A stretch of DNA of 64,000 bases from contig JNVV01000024.1 in assembly GCA_000733355.1 (NCBI GenBank), positions 372,153 to 436,152 on the forward strand, given 5' to 3'. A program made the position numbers and the translations under genes. Positions 44,301 through 56,302 of this stretch are shown here, piece after piece. Source of the stretch: Falciphora oryzae. Its lineage: Eukaryota; Ascomycota; Sordariomycetes; Magnaporthales; Magnaporthaceae. The notes under the pieces were generated by a model that saw only the letters and a program-made list of their open reading frames with translations, did no database searches and was not told where the DNA came from. Each line of letters starts with the position of its first letter. Position 1 is the stretch's first letter.

Positions 44301-46442
44301 GCACCGCGCTGGAAGAAGCTACCGGTCGTCATCTGGAGGTTGTAGAAGACGCTCGAGATGATGAGGGCCATGATGGTGTTGGCAATGAGGGCGCCGATCG
44401 TCAGGCTGGGGTCGCCAATGAGACGCATCCAGCCACGCCACAGGCAGAGCTTGATCTGCTGTACGTAGCTGAGGGTGAAGGGACTCTTGTGGCGCTGGCC
44501 CCTGCCTTGCTGGGCCTTGCGGGAGGCGCGGAAGGCCTCGGCGTCGGGCCCGTTGAAAGGGTGGGTGGATTTGTAGTCCTCAATGTCCGCCTGCAGAGCG
44601 GCGTACTCAGCGCTGGCCTTCCAGGCGGCCGCGAACTCCTGGGGCGTGCGCGGGGCCTTGCCCTCGAAGCCAGAGCGGACGATACGCTCCTGAGGCGAGG
44701 TCATGGACGTGAGGAAGTCGGGAGTTGTCTGGCGGGCGGGGCAGTCGAAACCCAGGTTGACAAAGTACTGCTTCGCCTCGTCGGCGCGGCCAAAGAAGAT
44801 CTGATGGCCCTCATAGAGCACAACGGCCTTGTCAAACAGATCGTAGGCGGCCTGTGGGGCCTGGTAGATGCTGACGCAGGCCGTTGTGTTGAAGAGATGG
44901 GACTGCATACGGAGGGTCTTGCAGAATTCGATGGCGTTGGCACTGTCAAGGCCGCGGGTGCTGTTGTCCCAGCATTGTAGCGGCGCGCCAGAAAGGGCTG
45001 CCTCGGCGATGGTCACTCGCTTCCGCTCGCCGCCTGACACGCCACGAATGTACTCGTTGCCGACGCGGGTGTTGATGGTGTGCGAGATTCCGAAGACGGC
45101 CATGACGACATCGCGAAGGTGATTCGCGAACAGCGTCTTGGACACGCCATCGGGTATTCTCCGTGGAGCTCGCGCGTGTGCCGCGAAAGTCAGAGTCGTG
45201 CCCACTGTTAGTTGTGGGAAGTGAACGTCTGCCGGGAGCGGCCCGAATTAGCTGGTAATTATCCTAGGAAGTATGGGGGCGACACGTGCCACGTGGGCGA
45301 GGCACTTACCAACTTCCGCAGTGTAGATCGCCTCTCCGCGGTGGTGCGTGTGCATTTCTTGCGCCGTCATCCCTGTTTGCGAACACTGTTAGCCGATTGC
45401 CGTTTCCTGTCGCATGCTCGCTTGAGTATAGCGCGAACAGATGGCGTCGAGGCGGCGCCATGTCAAAGACGCCACCAACTAGGGCGGCACGGTTGTAGCG
45501 GCAAAGCCAAAGCATTCTGGACAGCGACACTAGCTCGATGGAAGATTGACATGCTGCCAGACAACAACAAACCACGACCTCATCGCAACACGTACCCTGA
45601 TAATTGAAATACGACTTGTCCTCAATGAATATGCCGTCCGTCTCGCCGGCGATTGTCTTGAGCAGCGTACTGCAGCCAGAGCCAGGAGGACCCAGCACAA
45701 CCAGCATCTCGCCCTTGCGCACGACGCCGTCGAACCCGCGCAGGATGTCGATGCGCGTCTGGCCCTGGCCGAGGAGGCGCCTGGCGAAGCCGACCGTCTC
45801 GAGCCAGACGTTGAACACGGTCTTCTGGTAGTCGGTGGCGGCGCCGAAGCCAAACACGTCGAGGTTCTGGAAGCACACGCCGCTTGTGCGGAACGCGGCG
45901 CCCTCGGCCGAGACCATGTCGGCGAGGGCGCGCGCCCACGCCTGCGCGCTGAAGTTCTTGCCGTTGGGGTTCAGGCTCGACTCCGGGTCCGACGAGGCGA
46001 CGATGAAGGGGTTGCCCCCCACGCTGCCGCCGCCGCCAGCACCGGCGCCACCCTCGGCGTGCGACCGCGTGGTGTAGACGCGCGCCAGCTCGTGCACCAT
46101 CTCGTTGCGGCGCGCCGTCTCCGAGTCGGCGGCGTCCTCGTTGTCCGTGTTGGCCTCGGTCTCCGGGCCGGCCGTCGCCATGGTCTTCTCCTTGTACACG
46201 GGGGCTCCGCCGGCTCCTTGGGCGGAAGCCCCATTGCTCGATGTCGCAGTGAGCTTGTGGTCGGCCATCTCCTCCTTCTCCGTCACTACCCTAGCAGGGG
46301 ACGAATCGTTGCCAGTCATTATTTCAGGCGCGGGGGCCGGAGCTTCTTCACGGCTTGACACGCGGTTGAGCATTGGAGAACCCATGGTCTGCGCCGTCCG
46401 ATCGTTGTCGCCCCATGCGCCGGTGCCCATGGTGAATGACAT
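41375..46442 (-). CDS. PDR-type (ABCG) ABC transporter, CDR1/PDR5-like
   Basis: Four exons in phase: 46442-45596, 45372-45310, 45228-42895 and 42819-41375, giving about 1562 residues, normal for a full PDR transporter. The order is NBD-TMD-NBD-TMD. NBD1 has [14 protein letters not shown] (Walker A with Cys in place of Lys, as usual in this family) and [14 protein letters not shown]. The first membrane domain is around [20 protein letters not shown]2 has [30 protein letters not shown], and [12 protein letters not shown], whose Glu spans the third intron. The second membrane domain is followed by a lysine-rich end ([12 protein letters not shown]). An N-terminal ~170-residue disordered part precedes NBD1. 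It pumps hydrophobic compounds or drugs out through the plasma membrane; the substrate is not predictable. Confidence 0.95.
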
Positions 46443-46873
46443 CCCACTTTCCCCCAGCCCGTCGGTTGTCCAAGGCTCGAGCCCAGGTGGCTCTAGTAGT
46501 CTCGTGTTCTCCGGCTGGGATAAGCGTGCTTCCTTTATTTAGGTTTTAGCTTGTTCGGTGGAGAGTTAGGCGGATAGTGGCCGGCGCAGTCGACGAGGAT
46601 GCTGACAATTATATCATATGTAGTAGCACAAGGCAAACTGACAAGACCGAGAAGCCACGGGCGGCAGTGCCAGGAGCGGAGAAAAGGAGCGGCTGCCGTG
46701 GGACGTGGCGGGCAAGGAAACAAATGGAGCTCCAGCTAGAAGCACACTGCGGCGGGTACGGGGCGCAAAGTGCCTATTAAATAATAGACAGACCGGCCCC
46801 TGGTCTGGCTGACGATAGACGCAAATACCACGGCCAATTAGGGAGCGAGGAGGGAGAAGGTGTGGTAAGACGA

Positions 46874-46910
<37 letters not shown>

Positions 46911-48232
46911 GAAAATAAAAAGGGTTCTCCCAATGAGCCGGTAGCGAAAGAGCTGGAGGGGAAGGCGAAGCTTCAGCTTCCATATGAGTGCCCACTGCAA
47001 CAGCGGGTAGGCACGAAGGGGGTGCCAGCACTGGGACGGGCCCTGCAAACGAATCTCGGTCTCACATGCAGCAGCTCGCACCTGATTGGCCCGTATTTGG
47101 ATACGTGCGCAATACGCTGCATACGATAGCGTGCCCTGATTCTGCCCAGAGCCGCTGTTGGCATGCCCCTGTCAAGGCCAGCCATCCATGTCATCCATGC
47201 CATGGATGGTTTCCCAGATCCATCAGCCTTGGTGGGTGGGGGTGTGCTGGCCGAGTGCGGAAATTCTTCGAGATGCTCGAGGTCGCCCGTCAACATGGGT
47301 CGCGGAGCAAAATGCCCTCCAGCAGTATGGTATCTGTCTCGCTCCCCCACAATCGATGTGCGCAATGCGAAATGCCGGCATGACGAAGCTCCCGTCGGTG
47401 CTTGCATATGCCCACCAGTCAGCCACGCACCCGTCCACGCCTCTGCCGCCTGTCGCCTCGAGGCTGAAGGGGCCAGAGCTCTGCGATTCTGGACAATTGG
47501 CACCGGCTGACTGCCCACCAATTGGCAAACCCGGTATGCGCCGTTTTCGGGTTGCGGACCCCACATGGCGTCCCCGTCTTCTCACGAATCCGCTGCCCGT
47601 TGGGGCATATCGTAAAATTGCCGCGAGGGTCCAAACAGCTGAAGATGCGAGTGTATCCACTTTTTGATCGCACTTGACGCGACCGAGGAGGAAGGGAAAA
47701 AAAAAAAACAATCCTTTTCGATCTTGGATCGGGACCTTGATGTGCCCGAAAGCCCGCTGGAACCCGCCCGCAATGGGGCCAGACAAAAAAGGGAAAGCCT
47801 CAATTGCCTGATTGCTTCCTTGTGCCATCCACCGAGACGCAAACAAAGGGATGTGCCGCCTGCCCAGTCGGCTGTTTGTTGCGAGAAAGAAAAGAGCCCG
47901 GTCCAAGTACGACGCAGTACGACAAAGTACGACGACCCCATGTCCGGGCCACATGGGGGCGAAACCCACCCAATTGAGATTTTGCGCCGTACTTCGCGCT
48001 GCCCACGTATCGTTCGTTCAATGGCCTCGCACGCTAAGCGACATCGAGCAACCTCTTCTCGGCTCTGCGCCTCTTGGTCGCCATTATTGAAAGGCGAACG
48101 GCTCGCCGGAATTTCACGGAGGCTCCGGCTCCATCTTGACAATGCAACCATCGGGAAGCTGAGTCGTCCCCAAGGGTCAATGGCATCGATCAACAGCTGC
48201 GGTTTCGGGAGTCTCCCACCCTCCCGCAAACG

Positions 48233-48265
<33 letters not shown>

Positions 48266-49259
48266 AGTCGTTCTCACCTCTCTCGCGGAGCGTCGGAGGC
48301 AACAAACAACCTCCTAGCGTGGCTCCTTTTGCGCCCGATGTGACCATCATCGCCGTCATCATCGCACAAACGCGATTCAATCTATCTCGGACTGTCCTGT
48401 CCCAGACATCGTCGCAGCCGTCGCCTCCGTACCAACCGACTCTCGCTCCCTGGTCTGACAAGCCTGGAACTTTGCGTCAGGCCTGCATGACGCTGCACGA
48501 TCCTTGCCGTGGAACATTGACGATTTGTTGGTCATTTGGCTCGTTAGCTCCTCGCGTGCTTCTCTCTCATCCGCTCGAACACGCTGTCTCTCGGAGACCG
48601 TTTCAAACCGCCCGCCTGTCATTCCCCTCGAGTTGTCTGCAAACGGCTCCCGCCAGCGCCACCGACGGCTGTTTCCTTCCACGTCAGATTGTCAGTGCGT
48701 GCCGTTTTCTTAGCCCCTCAGTCCGCCCTCAGCCAAGCACAGCCAACGCCACTCGATGCAACCGAGTCGTTGGCCGCCGGCAAGGTTTGGTCCGCGTGAA
48801 ACATTGGCCAAGTCTGGGTATCGGGGATCGGCCGCGTCTCCAGATTACATAACCGAGGTCGTCGTCGATCCGGGTTCGGCTGGTGCTCCGCATACATTTT
48901 CTACCAGGAGCAGCCCTGCACAACCACGCCTTATGGATTCACATGACACGCAACAGCAAGCGCATGGCACGAGTCGCTGACTGGTCTAAGATGTCAGCTA
49001 GTTCCCGGATTCGGGCTGACTGGGTGACGACTTTTATTCTCCGAGTCAATCGGGTGTTTGCGAGTCTAGCGGCCTACTAAATGAAGGCCATTGGCGTGGA
49101 TATCTTTCGAGTACAAAAAGCAGAAAATAAAAACAACAGAAGAACATGGCAAACAAGACGGTATCACATGCAGAAAAAGAAGGAACCGGGGAGCGGCAGT
49201 TGGCACCGTCTCCCCGTCCTCGGAACAGAGCCAAACAGCCCACACGACTCCCTCGCCCA
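46443..49259. other. 2.8-kb gene-poor stretch with two A30-class runs
   Basis: Runs of 30 A (46875-46904) and 32 A (48233-48264), plus 12 A at 47697-47708. Several open frames exceed 150 codons but they overlap on opposite strands, pass through the poly(A) runs and lack known motifs, so none is called. The left part is the upstream region of the ABC transporter gene; the right part is the 3' side of the Sfh5-like gene. Confidence 0.5.
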
Positions 49260-50757
49260 TCACTCCTCGAGCGGCGTCTGCTTGCCCACAGCGGCCAGCT
49301 CAGGGCCCTTGCCGCCGTACTCCTTGGGGAGCTTCTCGCCGAGGCCCTGGAGCTTGGAGGCGCCAAACTCCTTTGCCAAGGCGGCGCCGTTGCTCATGGG
49401 GTGGAACTTCTTGAGCGTCTTGGGCGCGACGAAGAGCTTCATGACGGCGTACATGAAGCCCATGACGGCTGGCACGTTGATGAAGAACTTCTCCTTCAGC
49501 AGCTCCGGGTAGTTGGCCGCCAGGATCGTGATTGTCTCCTTGCTGGCCGTCTTGACCGCGGGCGCCTGCCGCAGGAAGCTGATGGACTTGTAGTCGTGCA
49601 CCTGGTAGATCTTGTACGGGTCCCGCTCCGCCGTGATGCGCTCCGTCGCCGTTGAGATGGAGAGCTCGTGCACTGCAAGCTCCATGAGCGCCACACGCCA
49701 GTCGACGAACCTGGATGGGAATGACAAAGGTCAAGGTTAGCGGGGAGGATTCAGGGGTCATAATTGGCTTGACGCGCACATGCATGACACGGGAAAATGG
49801 GGGTGGGGAGGGCGTGACATACTCCTCCAGCTTGCCAAACGTCTCCTCCATGGACTTGACGCCGCCGTAGATATTCCACGTAAACACCTCCTTGCCCTCG
49901 GCACCCTTAGCCTCAGCGCCGGGCTCCGCAGCGTACGAGGTGAGGTAGCCCAGGCCGCCGAACTTTGCCTTGTTGTACTTCTTCTGGACCAGCTCCAGCG
50001 GCTTCGTCTTGGCTCGCCAGTCCAGCGTCTTGGTGAGCTGGTCCTTGGCCTTGGTCAGGTCGCCGTCGTTGGCGTTGAGGTACTTTTGCAGGATGATCTG
50101 CGACGGCACGTGCGTCTCCGGGTCGGCGAGCGTCACGCCCCAGATCTCCGGGTGCGCGTGCGCCTGGGCCGTGGCCCAGAGGTCCTTCAGCGCGCTCGAG
50201 GCGGCCGGGGCCAGGGGCTTGGTCTCGTCTTCCTTGGCCTCGGCGGGGGCAGCGGTCTTGGCCGCATCCGCTTCCTTGGGGGCTTCGGGGGCGGGGGCGG
50301 TAGTCGCGGCGGCTGGGGCGGCGGTGACGGGAACGACTATCTCGGCGGTCTTGGCTTCGGGCTCCTTAGGAGCCTCGGGAGCAGGAGCGGCAGCAGGCTC
50401 GGCGGCCGCGGTCGGGGCTTGGGCGGCCGGAGCCTCGGTCTTCTCGGCAGGCTTCTCTTCAACAGCCTTAGGGGCTTCTACGGCGGCCGGAGTGGCTTCG
50501 GTTGTCGGGGCGGCCTCGGTGGCGGCAGGGGCAGGAGCAGGGGCGGGCGCCGGCTCGTCGGCCTTCTCAGCCACCGCTTCGGCCGGAGCAGCAGGCTTCT
50601 CGGCAGGCTTCTCGGCTGGTGCTTCAGATGGAGCGGCAGTCTCGGCCGCTGGCGGCGCTGTCGAAGCAGGCGCCTCGGGTGTGGCAGCAACGGTCGATTC
50701 AACGGCAGTGGCGGCGGTGGCGGCAGCCTCTGGGGCCTTGGTGTCCTGATCGGCCAT
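49260..50757 (-). CDS. SFH5: Sfh5-like phosphatidylinositol transfer protein (CRAL-TRIO/Sec14 family)
   Basis: Exons 50757-49823 and 49710-49260, joined in phase across a 112-bp GTATGT...CAG intron, give 461 residues. Residues ~1-185 are low-complexity Ala/Pro/Glu/Thr. The Sec14-type domain follows: an N-terminal helical part (WGVTLADPETHVPSQIIL, LTKTLDWRAKTKPLEL) and the CRAL-TRIO lipid pocket (DYKSISFLRQ, ANYPELLKEKFFINVPAVM, GFMYAVMKLFVAPKTLKKF). It ends KEYGGKGPEL. Yeast Sfh5 exchanges phosphatidylinositol between membranes and binds heme. Location is likely cytosol or ER-peripheral, as no signal or membrane segment is seen. The long acidic N-terminal arm is the main odd feature. Confidence 0.9.
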
Positions 50758-51326
50758 GGCTGCTAGCTGCTCCAGGCAAGATTTACGGGCAGGTCCACGA
50801 TTCGTTGGCCAAAGAAAGTTGATGAGCGACTCGAGTTGATGGGATCTGATGTGCAACTGGAACTTTGGCTTCTCTCAAGACCGAAGCTTGGAGAGAAATA
50901 CCAAGAGAGACTGATTGATGCTGGCTTTTTTTTAACGTTTGTGTTTGACAGATGTCTGTGGCCGGACGTCGCCGCGGTCGCTGATGCTCGAGCTTCTCCT
51001 GACGGACCCACTTGGTCTCCACACAAGCTTCAGGCCCCTGATTCAGCTCTGGAGAAATCGACGCACGATGTCGGGGCGCCCGCACATGCACCCCAGCCCG
51101 TGCCTCTCTGGTTCTCCCAATTGAAGCCTCGCGTTGTCCAGTGTGGCAACAATTAGTCCCCGCACGCCACCCCACGCTGCAGCCCGAGACAGCAGCGCAA
51201 CGCTCCTTTTCTTCGCCAGCTTTCTAAATGCTACTTACACGGCCCTCTACCCTACTCAGATCCCCGCCCGGTAACACAATCTCGGCTTCCGCGACGCCTT
51301 TCACCGCCTCTTTCCCGCCGGGGTCC
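50758..51326. other. Intergenic, no supported gene
   Basis: About 570 bp upstream of the Sfh5-like gene and downstream of the CorA-like gene. Nothing recognised. Confidence 0.4.
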
Positions 51327-53632
51327 TCAACGGAAGACCCAGCCAAAGAGCCATCTGCACAACAAGATCGGCGCAGCGATTAGAACCTGGAGAATGAGCA
51401 CAAGCCCAAGGATGCTTACGACAACTGCCGGCCAGGCCATGAGCGCCAGGATGGCGCTCTCCAGGCTGCCATCCACCTGACTTCGGGTCCAGAGTCGGGA
51501 CGCCACTGCTTGCTGCCTCGCCATGCCCAGCCTCTTTGGCACCTGCCATCGCCGGCTCGCTCTGCCTGAGCAGCTCCGTCAGCGTGGCTACAATCTCTCG
51601 CAACATGCTGTCGTTCTTGAGCTGCATCTTGTGCTGGAGCAGCCCCTCGTACTGCCGTCTTTGTTAGCTCGTGCGACGGGTCATAGGCTCGGGGGAAAGG
51701 GAACGGCCTACCCGCTGCACCCCATCAGCGAGCATTTTTCCCGTGTCCCGCAGCCTTCCACCAGCCACCTCCAGGCGGTGGTGGAATCGTTCGGCGAGCT
51801 TCAGAAATTTCTTAACCTCGCTCTTGATGTTGGACCTGAACTTGTACCTCCCATCGTCCAATATGTCCCAGTTCGCGTCTAGCTCCCTATGGAGCAATAG
51901 GATCGTTTGATCCACGATGTTGGCGTTGTGGAGCACTGCCTCCTTTGCGGCGTGCACTTTCACCGCGATGGCGTGCAGTGCTTGGGCGTCCTCGTAGCAG
52001 AGCGCCTTCAGGGCCTGCTCCTGCTGCCCGTTCTTCTCGAGCTCCCTTGCGTTCTTGCTGGCCTGGCTTTGGAGCGGGTGTAGGCCCGGCCCCATCCCTC
52101 GGCTAACCCGCGGCCATGTATCCGCCGCGGTCAGGGTTGCTGTCTCGGGTCCCCGAGAGACGCTGCCCTGGGGTTCGACCCAATGACCATTCCTGGCCCG
52201 TCGGCCACGGTCCAGCCATCGACTGAGACGGTGCTGAGGCGGCTGACGCGTCGCCTCGGGGTTCACCGGCGCGCACGGCGCGGCCGGAGGAGCCCTCTCG
52301 CGGCCCCGTTTGAGATGGGCGGGACCTTGGTTTCCCTGCGCGCGCTCGAGGATCCGGCCCACCTCGGTGTCGACGGTGGCCGTGAAGTCCCTCCAGTTCT
52401 CCTCGCACCAAGCGATAAAGAACAGGTAATGCTCGAGGAACGCTTCGAAGCGCTTCGGCACGGTCACCTCATCATTAACCTTGGGGTCGTCGTCAGTCAG
52501 CGGGTGGTTGTCCAGTATCTTCTGGATTCGCTCCCGAACTGAGCAGCCGATCTCGGTTTCCCCGTCACCGTCGCTGACAACCAGCCAGATGGACCGGCCG
52601 GTCTCCAGGTCGAACCAGCTGTAGACGGCACGCTTCTCGATCGGCCAGTCGCCGTAGCCGTCGGGCCGGATCGTGTGCAGCGTAAAGGACATGTGTATCT
52701 CGCGCCCGGACCGGCCCTGCTTCGCGAGCGGCACCAGTTGCTTCGGGGGCGCCGATGCCGTGCTGCGGCCCCAGAAGGAGGCGGAGGGCAGACGCGCGAA
52801 TCCGGGCGTGTGCTCGAAGGACTTGATGGCTTCGATGAAGCTGTGGTCGACCTGGAAGTAGGTGAACAGCTTGTTCAGCATGTCCCGGCCGCACGAGAGG
52901 CCCTTGTGCTCGTCTGAGGCTAGAAGAATGACGCGCGTCGTGGGGTCGCTCGTAGCGTCGGGCGCGACTCCTGGTCGTTGAAGATGCTTGTCCAGCTCGC
53001 TCGCGTTGTCGATGCTGTACTTCTGGAACCCTGATAGAGTCAAGATTGTCAGACTTCTTGTTTGCTCGAACACCCTCCTAATGCTGTAGCCCATCAAACT
53101 CACTCGTAACACTCTCGTCAGGGGCTTCGGCGTCCGTCTCTACGAGTGTCTCCCACATTACAACCTCCTGGGACGAGTCTCTCAGGATCTTGGGCTCGTT
53201 GTCATTTAGATACTCGTTGCGCTTCTCCCCCTGAAGCCTTGCGTCAAGGCTTTGCGGCCCGAGAAATGCCGCAGCTAGTGGGTATTCGCCAGACGCTTCC
53301 AACGCCTTCTCGAAGAGCTCAGCGCCATCTTCGGGTTTGGGGCCTGTCTCCTTTCTGCGAGCGGTCCTGGTTGGTGTCATGACACTCGACGACATGCTTC
53401 TAGGCTCGTAGCACTGCTGGTGGGTTTCTCTCGGCGCCTCGTCCACGAGGACGTACGGGAGCTGAGGCGTTCCCACGGGCGATGTGTCTTCGGCTTGCTG
53501 GTGCTGGTTGTTTGGCGTCTTGGGTACCTCAAGACACATCTCCTCTTCCTTGCGCCAACTATCCCGGTCCATTGGCGTCTTGAACTGAGGCTCGCTCACG
53601 GCCTTTAGGCCGGGGTCGTTGCGAATGGGCAT
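51327..53632 (-). CDS. CorA-like fungal membrane-associated protein
   Basis: Exon 1 starts at ATG 53632 (MPIRNDPGLK) and ends 53104; a 73-bp GTGAGT...CAG intron leads to 53030-51712; a 60-bp intron (51652-51711) leads to the last exon. The N-terminal ~175 residues are polar and disordered. Exon 2 has the core of a fungal family often labelled CorA-like: MLNKLFTYFQVDHSFIEAIK, GDWPIEKRAVYSWFDLETG, and a helical C-terminal part (AKEAVLHNANIVDQTILLL). At the end, one frame has a clear transmembrane segment (WPAVVVSILGLVLILQVLI ... FGWVFR, stop at 51327), but it is not the frame that continues from the preceding exon. A 115-bp intron (51477-51591) with a weak GTAGCC donor would restore it; a frameshift is the alternative. 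Transport has not been shown for this family. Confidence 0.68.
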
Positions 53633-54640
53633 CGTGGCAGCTACGCTCAGGCCTCTGATCTTGGCTGGTTCTCGAGACAAGAATCTTGGCCTCGTATCCC
53701 TCGGGTAACCTCCTTTTATACAGCAGTCTACGGAACGTCCTCCCTACTCCTACATTAGGGTGGGGAAGGGGATGCCGTGAATGAACCAGCCACGAATCTG
53801 GGAAAAGGTCTTTCGTCACCCTCTTCCCAACTTCGTTGCCATGGGAAATCCATGGAAGACAGAAACTAGCCATCTCGGGGGCGTGGCGCTGTCTGGAGCC
53901 CGCAACGAAGCACGCGACAACAAGAAGCGCTGCTCCCAAGGCATATTCGCATCCCACCCGCCGTGTCTGTATCTTGACGTCGATGGACACAGCCACAACC
54001 GCCATTGTACAACCACGAGGCTCTTCAGGTGGCAGTCAACAAATGGCAAACTTCATGCATCAGTTACACTCACCGAGAACGTCAAGTTGCAGGCTGACTA
54101 GATGCTTACTTGAAGCTAGTCCAAGGTGTGATGTTGGCTTATTCAAGTCCGTCTAGCCCGGCTGGTGGGAATACTTGCGTCGTACCCGACAGCCAGGACA
54201 GCGTCCATTTCCCCTGGCCGTGTCGATTGCCTCAATTGGTCACGGAACCAAATCCGCAGGCACTAACCCTGCGGGCTGCGGAGACCGGGAAGCAGTGCGG
54301 AGAAACCACCGTTGATGTCGCATCGAATGGGTCGCTGGCCGGCATTCATAAAAAGCTCCCCTCATGGACGTAGGAATGGGTCCGCCAGGCCCTGCATGCG
54401 CTCGAATCAAATCCATCGATGCCGTCCGGTCGCCGGAAAATCTGCGCCGGAAGAGGGGCTCCAGGGCCATGGAATTGAGCCGCCCGAGACACTGGGGCTC
54501 GCCGGGATAATTGGGTTCCCTCTGGGTCGAGCAGTATAAGTGAAGTGCACCATCCTCGCAGGCGATCGGGAGTTGCTGCTATGGCAGCCGTCGCCAGTCA
54601 ATAGCGTGCCTCCTACCGAGCCACCAAGCCACCTGCCAGC
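53633..54640. promoter_or_regulatory. Intergenic region with TATA-like box before the GH43 gene
   Basis: About 1 kb between divergent genes. A GTATAAGT sequence at about 54534-54541 lies ~100 bp before the GH43 ATG and could be its TATA box. A region near 54290-54500 has no gene. No XlnR- or CreA-type site is claimed. Confidence 0.4.
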
Positions 54641-56302
54641 ATGTCTTGGAAGACGGCAGCTTTCACCCTCGCCGGCCTGCTCAGCCGGGTTCTGGGCTCG
54701 CCATTGAACGTGTCTCCCGCCTCGCCACTGCTTGCCCGGCAGTCGTCGACCTTCTCGAACCCGATCCTCTGGGAGGACCTCCCGGACCTGGACGTCTTCC
54801 GAGTCGGCGACGTCTTCTACTACTCGAGCTCGACGTTCGCCTACAGCCCCGGCGCGCCCGTGCACAAGTCGTACGACCTGGTCAACTGGACCCCTGTGAC
54901 GCACAGCGTGCCGCGGCTCGACTTCGAGAACCGGTACAACCTCAACTCGGCGACGGACCGCGCCTACGTCAAGGGCATCTGGGCCAGCACGCTGCGCTAC
55001 CGCAAGTCCAACGACGCCTTCTACTGGATCGGCTGCATCCAGAGCACGGGAAAGACCTACGTCTACACGTCGGCGGGGAGCGGCGCGGGCTCCAACAATG
55101 GCGAGGTTTCCAAGTGGGACTGGAAGCGCGGCGGCACCATCAACAAGTGCTACTACGACTGCGGCCTGCTCGTCGACGACGACGATACCATGTACGTCGT
55201 CTACGGCGGCACGAACCTCCAGGTCGCCCAGCTGTCCAAGGACGGCTTCAGCGAGGTCCGGTCGCAGCAGGTCTACTCGTCCCCGGGCGGCGTCTACATC
55301 GAAGGCGCACACATGTATAAGATCAACGGCTACTACTGGATCGTGCCGACGAAGGTCGCGTCGGGCGAATGGGTGCTGCGGTCCCGGAGCCCCTGGGGCC
55401 CCTACGAGCAGCGCGTGCTGTTCGACAACGTGCCCGGCCCGCTCTCCAACGCCGGCTGGGCCCACCAGGGCGGCATGGTCGAGACCAAGGACGGCAAGTG
55501 GCACTATGTCGCCTTCCTCGACGCCTATCCCGGCGGCCGCATCCCCGTCATGGCGCCGCTGACCTGGTCCTCGGACGGCTGGCCCCAGCTGGTCAAGGAC
55601 TCGTCCGGCCGCTGGGGCTCCACGTACCCCAGGCCTGTGCAGACTTCCAGGACGGTGCCGGGCACGGCGCGCCGCGACGATTTCACGGGCTCCGAGCTCT
55701 CGCCGCACTGGGAGTGGAACCACAACCCGGACAACGGCAGGTGGCGCCTGCAGCCGGGCGGCGGCCTGGTGCTGCAGGCGGCCACCGTCACCGACGACCT
55801 CTTCACGGCGCGCAACACGCTGACGCACCGCATCCTGGGGCCCAGGTCGATGGCGACGTTCCGCCTCGACGTGTCGCAGATGCGCGACGGCGACCGCGCG
55901 GGCGCGGCCCTGTTCCGCGACAAGGGCGCCTACATCGGCGTGCACAAGGCCGGGTCCGCCGCCACCGTCGTCATGGTCAACAGCGTCAACCTCGGCACCT
56001 CGGACGCCGGCTGGCCCACGCAGTCCAAGGGCAGCGTCTCGGCCACGGGCCCCACGCTGTCAGGCTCCGAGGTCTGGCTGCGCGTCGTGGCCGACATCAC
56101 GCCCGCGTTCGGGCTGTCGCCCGTCCGCCAGGCCGTCTTCAGCTACAGCACCGACGGCAACACGTGGACACGCCTGGGCGCGTCGACCATGATCAACGAG
56201 TGGAACTACTTTACCGGGTACCGGTTCGCGGCCTTCAACTTTGCGACCAAGGCGCTCGGTGGGCAGGTGACGCTTAAGAGTTTCTCCAGAGACCTCTCCT
56301 AG
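54641..56302 (+). CDS. Secreted GH43 glycoside hydrolase (arabinofuranosidase/xylosidase type)
   Basis: A single exon of 553 residues. The signal peptide is MSWKTAAFTLAGLLSRVLGS. The five-bladed GH43 propeller follows: NPILWEDLPDLDVFRVGD (general base Asp at about residue 49), DCGLLVDDDDTMYVVYGG (pKa-tuning Asp), and VYIEGAHMYKINGYYW (acid Glu). From about residue 350 there is a C-terminal beta-sandwich (RRDDFTGSELSPHWEWN ... WNYFTGYRFAAFNFATKAL), as in two-domain GH43 enzymes. Length and layout fit GH43_36-like fungal enzymes such as the Humicola AXHd3 type, which remove arabinose from doubly substituted xylose in arabinoxylan; the subfamily is inferred. No CBM1. Third-position GC is very high, as in other secreted hydrolase genes here. 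Confidence 0.93.
   Translation: MSWKTAAFTLAGLLSRVLGSPLNVSPASPLLARQSSTFSNPILWEDLPDLDVFRVGDVFYYSSSTFAYSPGAPVHKSYDLVNWTPVTHSVPRLDFENRYNLNSATDRAYVKGIWASTLRYRKSNDAFYWIGCIQSTGKTYVYTSAGSGAGSNNGEVSKWDWKRGGTINKCYYDCGLLVDDDDTMYVVYGGTNLQVAQLSKDGFSEVRSQQVYSSPGGVYIEGAHMYKINGYYWIVPTKVASGEWVLRSRSPWGPYEQRVLFDNVPGPLSNAGWAHQGGMVETKDGKWHYVAFLDAYPGGRIPVMAPLTWSSDGWPQLVKDSSGRWGSTYPRPVQTSRTVPGTARRDDFTGSELSPHWEWNHNPDNGRWRLQPGGGLVLQAATVTDDLFTARNTLTHRILGPRSMATFRLDVSQMRDGDRAGAALFRDKGAYIGVHKAGSAATVVMVNSVNLGTSDAGWPTQSKGSVSATGPTLSGSEVWLRVVADITPAFGLSPVRQAVFSYSTDGNTWTRLGASTMINEWNYFTGYRFAAFNFATKALGGQVTLKSFSRDLS

Noticed and set aside
47000..49060. Several 150-250-codon open frames
   Set aside because: They overlap on both strands, cross poly(A) runs and show no domain, signal peptide or codon preference.
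54407..55945. 512-codon minus-strand open frame
   Set aside because: It is antisense to the GH43 gene; high third-position GC removes stops on the opposite strand.
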